This document shows, in pieces, positions 1 through 5,340 of a stretch of 5,340 bases of DNA. The number at the start of each line of letters is the position of its first letter. Within the stretch, counting starts at the first letter, position 1. A model generated the notes under the pieces. The model saw nothing but the letters and a program-made list of their open reading frames with translations. It had not been told where the DNA came from and made no database searches. This DNA is from an uncultured Planctomycetaceae bacterium (GTDB lineage Bacteria > Planctomycetota > Planctomycetia > Planctomycetales > Planctomycetaceae). The position numbers and the translations under genes were made by a program. Location: positions 1 through 5,340 of the forward strand of contig CAIJTL010000397.1 in NCBI GenBank assembly GCA_903823545.1, given 5' to 3'.

Positions 1-1
1 C

Positions 2-562
2 ACGTTGAGCAAGTCGTATCCGGTACGACTGATTTTGCGCACGGCAGAACGCGGCTTATCGAGCGCAGTGATCGCAGGAATGCGAGTGGCTGAAGGGGAC
101 GTCTTGGTTTGCATGGATGCGGATTTGTCGCATCCACCGGAAGATGTTCCAACGCTTTATCGAGCGATGACAGAAGATCTCGATTCGCCGAATGCGCAAA
201 CAAAATTTGTCATCGGCAGTCGCTATGTTGCCGGTGGCTCAACAGAATCTGGCTGGGGAATTGGTCGCTGGCTAAATTCCAAAGTAGCAACGTTACTGGC
301 GTGGCCTTTGACTTCCGTTAGCGATCCTATGGCGGGCTTCTTTGCGCTGCGTCGTGAAGATTTCTGGAAGGCAAACGATAAACTGGATCCGATCGGATAC
401 AAAATCGGCCTGGAATTGCTCGTAAAGACCAACACGCCGAAGGCCGTTGAAGTCCCGATCGAATTCAAGAACCGTCTACACGGCGAAAGTAAATTGTCGC
501 TGCGTGAACAGATCAATTATGTGCGGCACCTCGGTCGGCTGTATCGGTTTCGTTTTCCGAAG
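2..562 (+). other. GT2 domain, polyprenol-phosphate mannose synthase-like (DPM1 type), N-terminus missing
   Basis: Members of this family transfer a sugar, usually mannose from GDP-mannose or glucose from UDP-glucose, to a polyprenyl phosphate on the cytoplasmic membrane face. Visible hallmarks are the metal/nucleotide-binding DxD in CMDADLSHPPED (D38, D40), then VIGSRYVAGG (69-78), the SDPMAGFFALRR block (106-117), and the HGESKLSLREQ motif (159-169) that closes the catalytic domain before the membrane part. Roughly 40-50 N-terminal residues carrying the first nucleotide-binding motif lie outside the window. Mannose is the best guess from the DPM1-like motifs; glucose or another sugar is possible. 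Confidence 0.85.
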
Positions 563-3142
563 TTGACTCGGTTTCTCTCGTTTGGATTCGTGGGAGCGAG
601 CGGAGCAATCGTTGACTTGGCGATGTTTTTGCTTCTCTTGCGTGCTGGAATCACGGCATGGCCCGCTGCGGTCATCGCAATCTGGTGCGCGATGACGAGC
701 AATTTTCTATTGAATCGAAAATTGACGTTTGCAAGTGGCGACCGACCTTGGTGGCGCGATTACTTGGCGTTCTGCCTGAGTTGCTTGGTTGGCGCAGTTG
801 TAAACACGGGGGTACGTGTTGGGCTGATTTCGTCGCTCGCGTGGTTTACTGCACATCCTTGGGGGGCAGCGGGACTTGGCATCTTGTCTGGGTTGGTTTT
901 CAACTTTTCGCTTTGCGAGCGGTTTTTGTTTCGTAACTCGAAACGTCAGCGAGGGGAAAATGCGACCTCCCCTGGAAACAAGCATGACGCGGCCGCAAGT
1001 GGTCATGGCGCGGTTAGCGCTCTCAGCGTTGACCACTCGCTGGCGCGTCGTTCTCCCGATAACGAGCCGCGTGAAGCGCCCGCCCTCGCTCACGCTTCGA
1101 GTTACATACGCCTTGCCATTTTGCTTGCGGCGATCGTGTCAGCGCTGTGGGCGAAAAGCTTGTGGTCACAAACTCGCAAGCCGGTGATGCGCGCTCAAGG
1201 GGCGGATGCGAGCAATTCAAAGTTGTTGGCAAACACTGCGACAAAAGCCAAGCAATCGAACTCGAATGTCACGACGCGGGCGTCGGTGAAGAACGCTGCT
1301 GCGAGCTCTTCTGGCTTGCCACTCAAACCTCATCGCGGCTTTGAGTTTTCGGACATCGACATTGAAAAGCGATTGCGAGCGGATGCGCGGTATCTTGCCT
1401 CGGATGAACTTGAAGGACGAGGGACTCAGACGGCAGGGATCGACAAAGCTGCGGAACACATTGCGCAGGAGTTTGCGAAAGCTGGGTTGAACACGAACTC
1501 CACTGGGCATGGACCGTTTTATGAGTTTCCACTGCTCACTCGCGAGTCAGTGGCGACGGTGTCGCAGGTCGCAATTCAAGATTCGGAATCGGTGCCGCAT
1601 GCGCTCGCTCGCGGTCGAGATTTTTCGACAGTGCTTGTACCGAAGCCAAAACAGGCGTCCGGCGCGTTGGTCTTCGCGGGTTTTGGAATTTCAGCACCAG
1701 AACTGGGGTATGACGACTTTGCGGATCTCGAAGTTCGCGGGCGAGTTTTGATCGTATTGAGATCAGAGCCGACTCACGCCGATTGGCTCGCCAAAACTCG
1801 GACAAGTAATCGCGAACCAGCGGTTCATGCTCTGTTGCGAACGAAGATTCGCGAGGCGTTATCGCGAGGAGCGTCGGCGCTCGTGTTGTGCGATCCGCTG
1901 TCAGGTCTCAATACGCCCGCCGATGCGTCCGAGTTGTTGTCGATCGACCTGTCTTCGGAGTTTCCCGGCGCTGCAATGCCCGTGATTCACGTGCGACGCC
2001 AGGCTCTGAGCGAACTGCTGGCGAAGGCTGCTCATTTTGACCTCGATCACGTCGAGGCGGAGATCAATGCGTCACTGAAGACGCAAAGTCAGACGCTCAA
2101 GAATGTCTCGCTTTCGGTGCGTGTCGAGCGTCCGAAGGTTTCTCGCACGCTGAAGAATGTGATCGGAACGTTGGAAGGGAAGGGGGCCATAAGTAGCGAG
2201 ACCATTGTGATTGGTGCGCACTACGATCATCTGGGCTATGGCGGTTGGGGTTCGTTGGAGATGACGGGGCGACGCGAGATCCACAATGGCGCGGACGACA
2301 ATGCTTCGGGGACAGTTGTGTTGCTCGAAGTTGCTCGACAACTTGCGAGCATCCATCAGCAAAGCCCTCTGGCTCGGCGAGTTTGCTTCATCGCGTTTAG
2401 TGCCGAGGAACTTGGTCTAATCGGCAGTAAAAAGTACGTTCGAGACCCGTGGTTTCCAATTGAGTCAACAGTTGCGATGCTTAACCTCGACATGGTTGGC
2501 CGCCTTCGTAACGACGATTTGACGGTTTACGGTGTTGGAACTTCGCCGATCTGGAAGCTTCTGCTGCAACCGCTGGCGAAAGAGTATCACTTGGACTTGC
2601 AGCTCCGCGAAGGGGGTTATGGGCCAAGCGACCATGCGTCATTCTTTGAACGTGGTGTTCCAGTCCTTCACTTCTTCACCGGATTTCACGCTGAATATCA
2701 CCGGCCATCAGACGATGCTGACTTGTTGAACTATCGTGGGATGAGGTCGGTGTCGCATGTTGTGACGGAGTTGGCGATGGCGTTGTCTGAACTCGCTGAT
2801 CGACCGAGCCCTTCTTCGCCTCGTGAGGAACTGGCGGAGCTTGAGTCACCGACAGCGTTGGGAGAAGTGGTTGGCGCACAGTTGCCGCCTCCTGCAAAGT
2901 TTCAACTTGGAGTGCAGATGTCATCATCAAGCGAAGGTGTCTTAGTGCGTCGAACATTGCCACACAGTCTCGCTCAACGGCATGGTTTCCGTTCGGGTGA
3001 TCTGATCGATTCCATCAACGGACACCGAGTTGGCACGCCATCCGAAGCAATCAGCGAAATTCAGAAGCATGATCGCCAAGAGCCGCTTGTGGTTAACCTG
3101 ACTCGAAACGGATTGCGGCTCAAGATCGCCGTCAGCGAATAA
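2..3142 (+). CDS. Composite GT2 glycosyltransferase - GtrA - M28 peptidase - PDZ protein (5' partial)
   Basis: This single open frame of more than 1,045 codons runs in from the left edge and ends at TAA 3140-3142. It is 5' partial: the GT2 nucleotide-binding start (VVPTYNE and DDNSPDGT-type motifs) is missing and the first residues match the family interior, so the TTG at 5 is probably not the start. Residues below count from that TTG. The domains in order are: GT2 1-180, resembling polyprenol-phosphate mannose synthase; GtrA 187-310, four helices; a repeat-encoded linker 310-367; a membrane helix 368-387; a Ser/Asn/Ala-rich linker 388-445; a peptidase ectodomain from 446 with a PA-like insert at about 552-690; the M28 core at about 715-930; PDZ 966-1045. 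The predicted topology is a cytoplasmic GT, five helices and a periplasmic peptidase. The domain calls are strong. Whether one polypeptide is made, or the fusion is recent, is uncertain. The sugar and peptide substrates cannot be read from the sequence. Confidence 0.85.
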   Translation, partial: TLSKSYPVRLILRTAERGLSSAVIAGMRVAEGDVLVCMDADLSHPPEDVPTLYRAMTEDLDSPNAQTKFVIGSRYVAGGSTESGWGIGRWLNSKVATLLAWPLTSVSDPMAGFFALRREDFWKANDKLDPIGYKIGLELLVKTNTPKAVEVPIEFKNRLHGESKLSLREQINYVRHLGRLYRFRFPKLTRFLSFGFVGASGAIVDLAMFLLLLRAGITAWPAAVIAIWCAMTSNFLLNRKLTFASGDRPWWRDYLAFCLSCLVGAVVNTGVRVGLISSLAWFTAHPWGAAGLGILSGLVFNFSLCERFLFRNSKRQRGENATSPGNKHDAAASGHGAVSALSVDHSLARRSPDNEPREAPALAHASSYIRLAILLAAIVSALWAKSLWSQTRKPVMRAQGADASNSKLLANTATKAKQSNSNVTTRASVKNAAASSSGLPLKPHRGFEFSDIDIEKRLRADARYLASDELEGRGTQTAGIDKAAEHIAQEFAKAGLNTNSTGHGPFYEFPLLTRESVATVSQVAIQDSESVPHALARGRDFSTVLVPKPKQASGALVFAGFGISAPELGYDDFADLEVRGRVLIVLRSEPTHADWLAKTRTSNREPAVHALLRTKIREALSRGASALVLCDPLSGLNTPADASELLSIDLSSEFPGAAMPVIHVRRQALSELLAKAAHFDLDHVEAEINASLKTQSQTLKNVSLSVRVERPKVSRTLKNVIGTLEGKGAISSETIVIGAHYDHLGYGGWGSLEMTGRREIHNGADDNASGTVVLLEVARQLASIHQQSPLARRVCFIAFSAEELGLIGSKKYVRDPWFPIESTVAMLNLDMVGRLRNDDLTVYGVGTSPIWKLLLQPLAKEYHLDLQLREGGYGPSDHASFFERGVPVLHFFTGFHAEYHRPSDDADLLNYRGMRSVSHVVTELAMALSELADRPSPSSPREELAELESPTALGEVVGAQLPPPAKFQLGVQMSSSSEGVLVRRTLPHSLAQRHGFRSGDLIDSINGHRVGTPSEAISEIQKHDRQEPLVVNLTRNGLRLKIAVSE
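563..931 (+). other. GtrA-like membrane domain
   Basis: Residues 187-309 start with the typical LTRFLSFGFVGASGAIVD entry and contain four hydrophobic segments, roughly at 190-212, 217-237, 250-275 and 282-302. The conserved NFLLNRKLTF turn follows the second helix, and the domain ends with a second copy-like motif, NFSLCERFLF, as GtrA proteins do. GtrA domains are often fused to DPM1-like GT2 domains and are thought to help flip or position the polyprenyl-linked sugar. An even number of helices leaves the C-terminus in the cytoplasm, which matters for the peptidase that follows. A normal GtrA protein would stop within a few residues of where the repeat element begins. Confidence 0.85.
933..1105 (+). 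repeat. MITE-like/dispersed inverted-repeat element, read in frame
   Basis: Two 23-bp arms, 933-955 and 1083-1105, are inverted repeats with 21 of 23 positions matching (mismatches at the 11th and 15th positions). The 127-bp centre contains a second perfect 8-bp inverted repeat, agtggtca at 998-1005 against tgaccact at 1030-1037. The unit could form a long cruciform or RNA hairpin. It contains no stop in the frame of the surrounding gene and encodes residues 310-367, a hydrophilic stretch unlike either flanking domain. The left arm reads RNSKRQRG in frame. In another frame the arms read RNVSEG and PSLTLRVT, which I recall as recurrent peptides in planctomycete hypothetical proteins (from memory, not checked). 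No transposase or clear target-site duplication is seen. Confidence 0.7.
1106..3142 (+). other. Exported M28 zinc peptidase region with signal-anchor helix, PA-like insert and PDZ domain
   Basis: A hydrophobic helix (368-387) followed by a Ser/Asn/Ala-rich linker leads to the ectodomain. A helical prodomain-like segment (LASDELEGRGT, about 464-474) is typical of M28 proteins with a PA insert. The metal site is complete by comparison with Aeromonas aminopeptidase: H739 and D741 in GAHYDHLG, D764 in NGADDNASG, the E801-E802 pair in SAEELG, D829 in LNLDMVG, and H899 in EYHRPSDDAD. The general-base Glu is thus present and activity is expected. The PDZ domain (966-1045, with GFRSGDLIDSINGHRV) probably binds substrate or partner C-termini. 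Such proteins usually act as aminopeptidases outside the cytoplasm. The exact substrate is unknown. An independent gene would be expected to start at about 1106, where the codon is ATA. Confidence 0.85.
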
Positions 3143-3155
3143 CTGGATCTGCCAA

Positions 3156-3180
3156 GAGCTCAAAAATAATTGGTGAGCTC
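3156..3180 (+). terminator. Possible 3' hairpin after the composite gene
   Basis: A perfect 7-bp stem, gagctca (3156-3162) with tgagctc (3174-3180), encloses an 11-nt A-rich loop and starts 14 nt after the TAA. Its position suits a transcript end, but no T-run follows, so a classical intrinsic terminator is not supported. It may only stabilise the 3' end. Confidence 0.3.
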
Positions 3181-3215
3181 ATAGCGTTTGAACAAATTTA
3201 GATTGAGGTTGCGTA

Positions 3216-3237
3216 GTTCGGGTCACCAGGCCCGAAC
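3216..3237. repeat. Short GC-rich hairpin in the convergent intergenic region
   Basis: A perfect 7-bp stem, gttcggg (3216-3222) with cccgaac (3231-3237), closes an 8-nt loop. It could act as a weak bidirectional end-of-transcript structure between the convergent genes, but there is no T-tract on either side. It also overlaps the stop codon of the minus-strand relic. Confidence 0.3.
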
Positions 3238-3429
3238 GAACGTCCCAGGAGAGTCGTAGTACCCCGCAAACTCAAGTTGTTCGGCCGTTAAAAATAGGTT
3301 CCAATCGAATCCGAATTGTGAACTAATGTGAATCCATTTGAGATTCCGATAAGCCCACACATTTTGAAGTGATTCATTCGGGGTTTCGTAGCTGGATGCT
3401 CGCGAATTCCGCCACGTCGAATCGTAGAT
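3223..3429 (-). pseudogene. Possible minus-strand gene relic or small unrecognised ORF
   Basis: A minus-strand frame is open for 68 codons from just after a stop at 3430-3432 down to TGA at 3223-3225. It has no ATG. The only plausible start is GTG at 3358-3360, which would give 45 residues. The predicted peptide is unusually protein-like: rich in Trp, Phe and Tyr, with segments such as VWAYRNLKWIHISSQFGFDW and FLTAEQLEFAGYYDS. The spacing of Leu/Ile in SLQNVWAYRNLKWIHIS vaguely recalls a leucine-rich-repeat unit, but I do not recognise the family. The lack of a start and the stops just upstream suggest the 3' end of a decayed gene. A chance open frame is the main alternative. Confidence 0.3.
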
Positions 3430-3560
3430 TCACAGGTTTTAGGCTTACGCTTCTTGCAACAAGTTCAGGCTTGAAGCTCCCCAGTCGCGCTTACCAGAAC
3501 GCAACTTTCATAAACGCCAAAGCTGTCGCGACGCTGCGACGTCAGGGGCGACTCGACAAC

Positions 3561-4568
3561 TCAGAGTGCCTGATGCACTTCCACTCGCAGCAATGTCGCC
3601 TGGTTTGCAGACCATGTTAGGCCGTGCGATTGAGCTGGGATCAGGACAGTTTCGCCGACCGCAAACGTGCGATCATAACCGGTCAGTTCGTTGTTCAAGA
3701 ATGCTTGTCCGGAGGTAACAAGCCAGAGTGCCAACGGTTCGTCATCGAGCGTTCGCGAGGAGACTCGAAGGTTCACTCGCGACATTGAAAAGTATTCGCA
3801 GCTCACGAGGAGATCCTCGTCGTGGCACGTCTCACAACGACACGGTGCGAGGCGAATTGGTTCGATTGGTCCGTTTTCGAAATGGATGCTGCGGAGCGAT
3901 TGGTGGCGGTGTAACTCACGCGGTCGTCCGTCAGTGCCGAGGCGATTCCAATCGAACAGCCGAAACGTGGCGTCGCTGGTTTGTTGGACCTCTGCCATGA
4001 GGACGCCGCCACCGACGGCGTGAACTGTGCCTGCCTCAATGAGAAGGCCATCACCCGGGCGGGGTTCAAAAGAATGCAAGCAATTTGTGACATCGCCGCG
4101 ATCCAGATGCTCTTCAAGATCTTCGCGTGAGACTCCGTCTTTCAGTCCCGCGTAAATACGCGAACCTGGCTCCGCGTGTAGCACGACCCAGGCTTCGGTT
4201 TTGCCATTCGGTTCGCCGAGCAACTCACTCGCTACCCGATCGTCGGGGTGGACCTGCACCGAAAGTGGTTCGTGGCAATCGAGCAATTTGATGAGTAGAG
4301 GAAACTGATTTCGTTCGAACGAATGTGCTGATCGTGAGCGTTGCAGTCCGAGAAACTCACGGCGGTGCAAATCCCAGAGTTGAGTGAGTGAGGCACCAGC
4401 GAAGCTTCCCTCTGAGACACGACTAACATGTAGAGGATGAGCGCTAACTTCCCAGGACTCACCGAAGCGTTCGCCGGCTGGTAGCGGCTTTCCCAGCAGT
4501 CGTTGTAAGCGAGTTTCTCCCCATATTTGTGGGCGAAAATAAGGCTTGAAAACGAGCGGGGGGAGCAT
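3561..4568 (-). CDS. manA: Class I mannose-6-phosphate isomerase (phosphomannose isomerase)
   Basis: This 335-residue cytoplasmic zinc enzyme interconverts fructose-6-phosphate and mannose-6-phosphate, feeding GDP-mannose synthesis or mannose use. Cupin-fold hallmarks are the N-terminal block LVFKPYFRPQIWGETRL, FGESWEVSAHP (35-45), the zinc-ligand motif LSVQVHPDD with Q105 and H107, GKTEAW with E125, and GTVHAVGGG with H183. The strand QQTSDATFRLFDWNR (195-209) is the family's catalytic region. A second cupin half runs to the C-terminus. The length fits the short Bacillus-type subgroup. I chose ATG 4566-4568 because family similarity starts there. The frame stays open upstream to 4859, but that part is basic, Ser/Arg-rich and antiparallel-frame noise over the neighbouring gene. 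No strong Shine-Dalgarno precedes the start. It is probably the second gene after the prepilin peptidase. Confidence 0.93.
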   Translation of the reverse strand: MLPPLVFKPYFRPQIWGETRLQRLLGKPLPAGERFGESWEVSAHPLHVSRVSEGSFAGASLTQLWDLHRREFLGLQRSRSAHSFERNQFPLLIKLLDCHEPLSVQVHPDDRVASELLGEPNGKTEAWVVLHAEPGSRIYAGLKDGVSREDLEEHLDRGDVTNCLHSFEPRPGDGLLIEAGTVHAVGGGVLMAEVQQTSDATFRLFDWNRLGTDGRPRELHRHQSLRSIHFENGPIEPIRLAPCRCETCHDEDLLVSCEYFSMSRVNLRVSSRTLDDEPLALWLVTSGQAFLNNELTGYDRTFAVGETVLIPAQSHGLTWSANQATLLRVEVHQAL

Positions 4569-4612
4569 GATGTGAGCGCCGAGTTTCCAGGTGAGCCGGA
4601 GGGCGTTAGCTA

Positions 4613-4636
4613 CCGGACTTTTCTGAAGTTGTCCGG
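4613..4636 (-). promoter_or_regulatory. Hairpin in the leader between prepilin peptidase and manA
   Basis: A perfect 6-bp inverted repeat, ccggac (4613-4618) with gtccgg (4631-4636), and its 12-nt loop lie in the 97-bp gap between the two minus-strand genes. On the manA-sense transcript it sits about 45 nt ahead of the start codon. An alternative inner pairing (actt with aagt) competes with it. It could be an intra-operon processing or attenuation structure, or chance; no T-tract follows. Confidence 0.3.
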
Positions 4637-4665
4637 GCACCAACGCTGCGAAGTGACTGAAGTTA

Positions 4666-5142
4666 CTAGAGCAGCTTGATTCCGATGAGCGTCCAGGTCG
4701 CGACTGCAAGTGGGACGGCGAACGCGACTGCCACTTTTTGAGGGGGTCGCGAGGCCGTTGTTTCAAACTTCGTGCGACGCATCGCCCCTCGAATTGCCGT
4801 GAATAAGAACGCGAGGATCGAACTGAGGATGAGGACATGGACCGTCTGCCGTGTTCCAAGCCAGACGGATAATGCTCCCATCAGCTTCACATCACCTCCT
4901 CCGCCGCCACCCATGGACCAGAGAAGCAGCAGACTTCCGAAGCCAATCGCGAAACCTCCCAGAGCATCGCCAAGTCCAGGTAGACCATCAGTCGCAATGC
5001 GAAATACCAGACCAACCACAAGGCCAGCGACCGAAAGTGCATTGGGGATTCGGCGATGTTTCATGTCCAAGAAGGCTGCGGTCAGTGTGAAGACCGCGAT
5101 GCCGCTGAGAAACAGCCAAAGTTCAAGCCCCGTGCGTAACAT
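4666..5142 (-). CDS. A24 prepilin peptidase, TadV/CpaA type
   Basis: This 158-residue inner-membrane aspartyl protease is predicted to cleave the leader of Flp-type pilins or pseudopilins. It has about five hydrophobic segments (near 7-25, 36-50, 57-77, 101-117 and 137-157). The two catalytic aspartates are D26 in AAFLDMKHRRIPN and D84 in the GxGD-type motif GGGGGGDVKLMG. It lacks the N-terminal methyltransferase/zinc domain of full-length PilD, and its length matches TadV/CpaA. The motif is preceded by an extended run of six glycines (78-83), longer than the usual two or three. The start at ATG 5140-5142 is supported by an AGGAG 7 nt upstream. No other pilus gene is visible here, so the partner pilin is unknown. 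manA follows 97 bp downstream on the same strand. Confidence 0.9.
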   Translation of the reverse strand: MLRTGLELWLFLSGIAVFTLTAAFLDMKHRRIPNALSVAGLVVGLVFRIATDGLPGLGDALGGFAIGFGSLLLLWSMGGGGGGDVKLMGALSVWLGTRQTVHVLILSSILAFLFTAIRGAMRRTKFETTASRPPQKVAVAFAVPLAVATWTLIGIKLL

Positions 5143-5149
5143 GACGACT

Positions 5150-5154
5150 CTCCT
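5150..5154 (-). promoter_or_regulatory. Shine-Dalgarno of the prepilin peptidase gene
   Basis: On the minus strand the sequence reads AGGAG followed by 7 nt and then ATG at 5142. This is near-ideal spacing and decides the start codon. It is stronger than the site ahead of manA. Confidence 0.7.
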
Positions 5155-5225
5155 GCAAAGCGGTCATCGCCGCTGAATCGGATAAGCAACATTGAAGACT
5201 CGGTCGGAAAGCGATCGAGCCGAGG

Positions 5226-5340
5226 TCAGCGGAGTCCCGAATCATGGGACGCTATCGCATCTCCGTTGATGGGATGGCCGACGCTGGTAGGGATGCCTGC
5301 TGCTGTTCCAGTTTCCGTCGTCGAGTTCGCCCTAGTAGCC
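5226..5340 (-). other. Possible C-terminal end of an upstream minus-strand gene
   Basis: One minus-strand frame is open from the right edge to TGA at 5226-5228, 83 nt before the prepilin peptidase start. The peptide ends with TGTAAGIPTSVGHPINGD and a short tail, Thr/Gly/Ala-rich with no recognisable motif. The other two minus-strand frames are also closed by stops within the region. It may be the tail of a gene in the same operon, or non-coding leader. No promoter could be identified with confidence in 5143-5340. Confidence 0.2.

Larger units (their letters stand above)
3143..3560. other. Intergenic region between two convergent genes; no complete gene recognised
   Basis: This 418-bp stretch separates the 3' ends of the plus-strand composite gene and the minus-strand manA. 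It holds the hairpins at 3156-3180 and 3216-3237 and a protein-like minus-strand open stretch (3223-3429), all listed separately. From about 3430 to 3560 all minus-strand frames are broken by stops. The plus-strand frame that crosses 3369-3620 runs into the antisense of manA and looks like a shadow. Short inverted repeats occur at about 3417-3429 (GAATC/GATTC) and 3525-3540 (GTCGC/GCGAC), neither followed by a T-tract. The region may be a decayed gene or contain dispersed repeats. Confidence 0.6.

Noticed and set aside
707..1093. 128-codon minus-strand frame opposite the GtrA/repeat region
   Set aside because: It is antisense to well-supported GtrA coding sequence, of Arg-rich composition without motifs; its repeat-derived part only reflects the inverted-repeat arm.
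876..1187. 103-codon plus-strand frame across the repeat
   Set aside because: It is an alternative-frame reading of the GtrA end and the repeat arms (RNVSEG, PSLTLRVT); informative for recognising the repeat but not a gene.
3525..3540. GTCGC/GCGAC hairpin downstream of manA as a terminator
   Set aside because: The stem is only 5 bp with a 6-nt loop and no T-tract on the manA-sense strand.
3369..3620. 83-codon plus-strand frame entering the manA 3' end
   Set aside because: Its second part is antisense to manA, there is no ribosome binding site, and there are no recognisable motifs. It could be a repeat-derived frame but is not supported as a gene.
4569..4859. N-terminal extension of the manA frame by 97 codons
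   Set aside because: The extension is Ser/Arg-rich, has no similarity to the isomerase family, and overlaps the prepilin peptidase gene; family similarity begins at the ATG at 4568.
4772..5176. 134-codon plus-strand frame with a poly-proline stretch
   Set aside because: It is the antisense of the prepilin peptidase; the prolines mirror the glycine run.
5244..5340. Plus-strand frame open to the right edge, starting at ATG 5244
   Set aside because: Cys/Arg-rich composition, no ribosome binding site and no motif; probably chance.

Overview
The window looks like a chromosomal segment of a planctomycete, probably of the Rhodopirellula/Pirellula type. The grounds are moderate GC, a very large multidomain protein with Ser/Asn/Ala-rich linkers, a stand-alone tad-type prepilin peptidase, and an inverted repeat whose arms read as RNSKRQRG and LTLRVT-like peptides. 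From memory, such arms recur across planctomycete genomes. This lineage call is inference; no marker gene is present.

Layout. (1) Positions 2-3142, plus strand: one uninterrupted frame, cut off by the left window edge. It encodes a GT2 polyprenol-phosphate mannosyltransferase-like domain, a four-helix GtrA membrane domain, a fifth membrane helix, a low-complexity linker, a PA-like insert inside an M28 zinc peptidase, and a C-terminal PDZ domain. A 173-bp inverted-repeat element (933-1105) lies in frame exactly at the GtrA/peptidase junction and supplies a linker of about 58 residues. (2) Positions 3143-3560: no convincing complete gene. It holds two small hairpins and a 68-codon protein-like open stretch on the minus strand that may be a gene relic. 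(3) Positions 3561-4568, minus strand: class I mannose-6-phosphate isomerase (manA). (4) Positions 4666-5142, minus strand: a short A24 prepilin peptidase of the TadV/CpaA type, with a good Shine-Dalgarno, 97 bp upstream of manA and probably co-transcribed with it. (5) Positions 5143-5340: the leader of that gene and possibly the tail of another minus-strand gene.

How the genes may connect. ManA makes mannose-6-phosphate, the precursor of GDP-mannose, which is the usual donor for polyprenol-phosphate mannose synthases like the domain at the left. A link between the two convergent loci is therefore plausible but unproven. The prepilin peptidase points to a Tad/Flp pilus or a pseudopilin system encoded elsewhere.

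The most notable point is the composite protein. Two proteins that would normally be separate, a membrane glycosyltransferase and an exported PDZ-peptidase, appear to be joined by read-through of a dispersed repeat. The resulting topology would work (cytoplasmic GT, five helices, periplasmic peptidase). An ATA codon lies immediately after the repeat, where an ATG would give a normal signal-peptide start for the peptidase. I saw no CRISPR array, tRNA, rRNA, transposase or phage gene.
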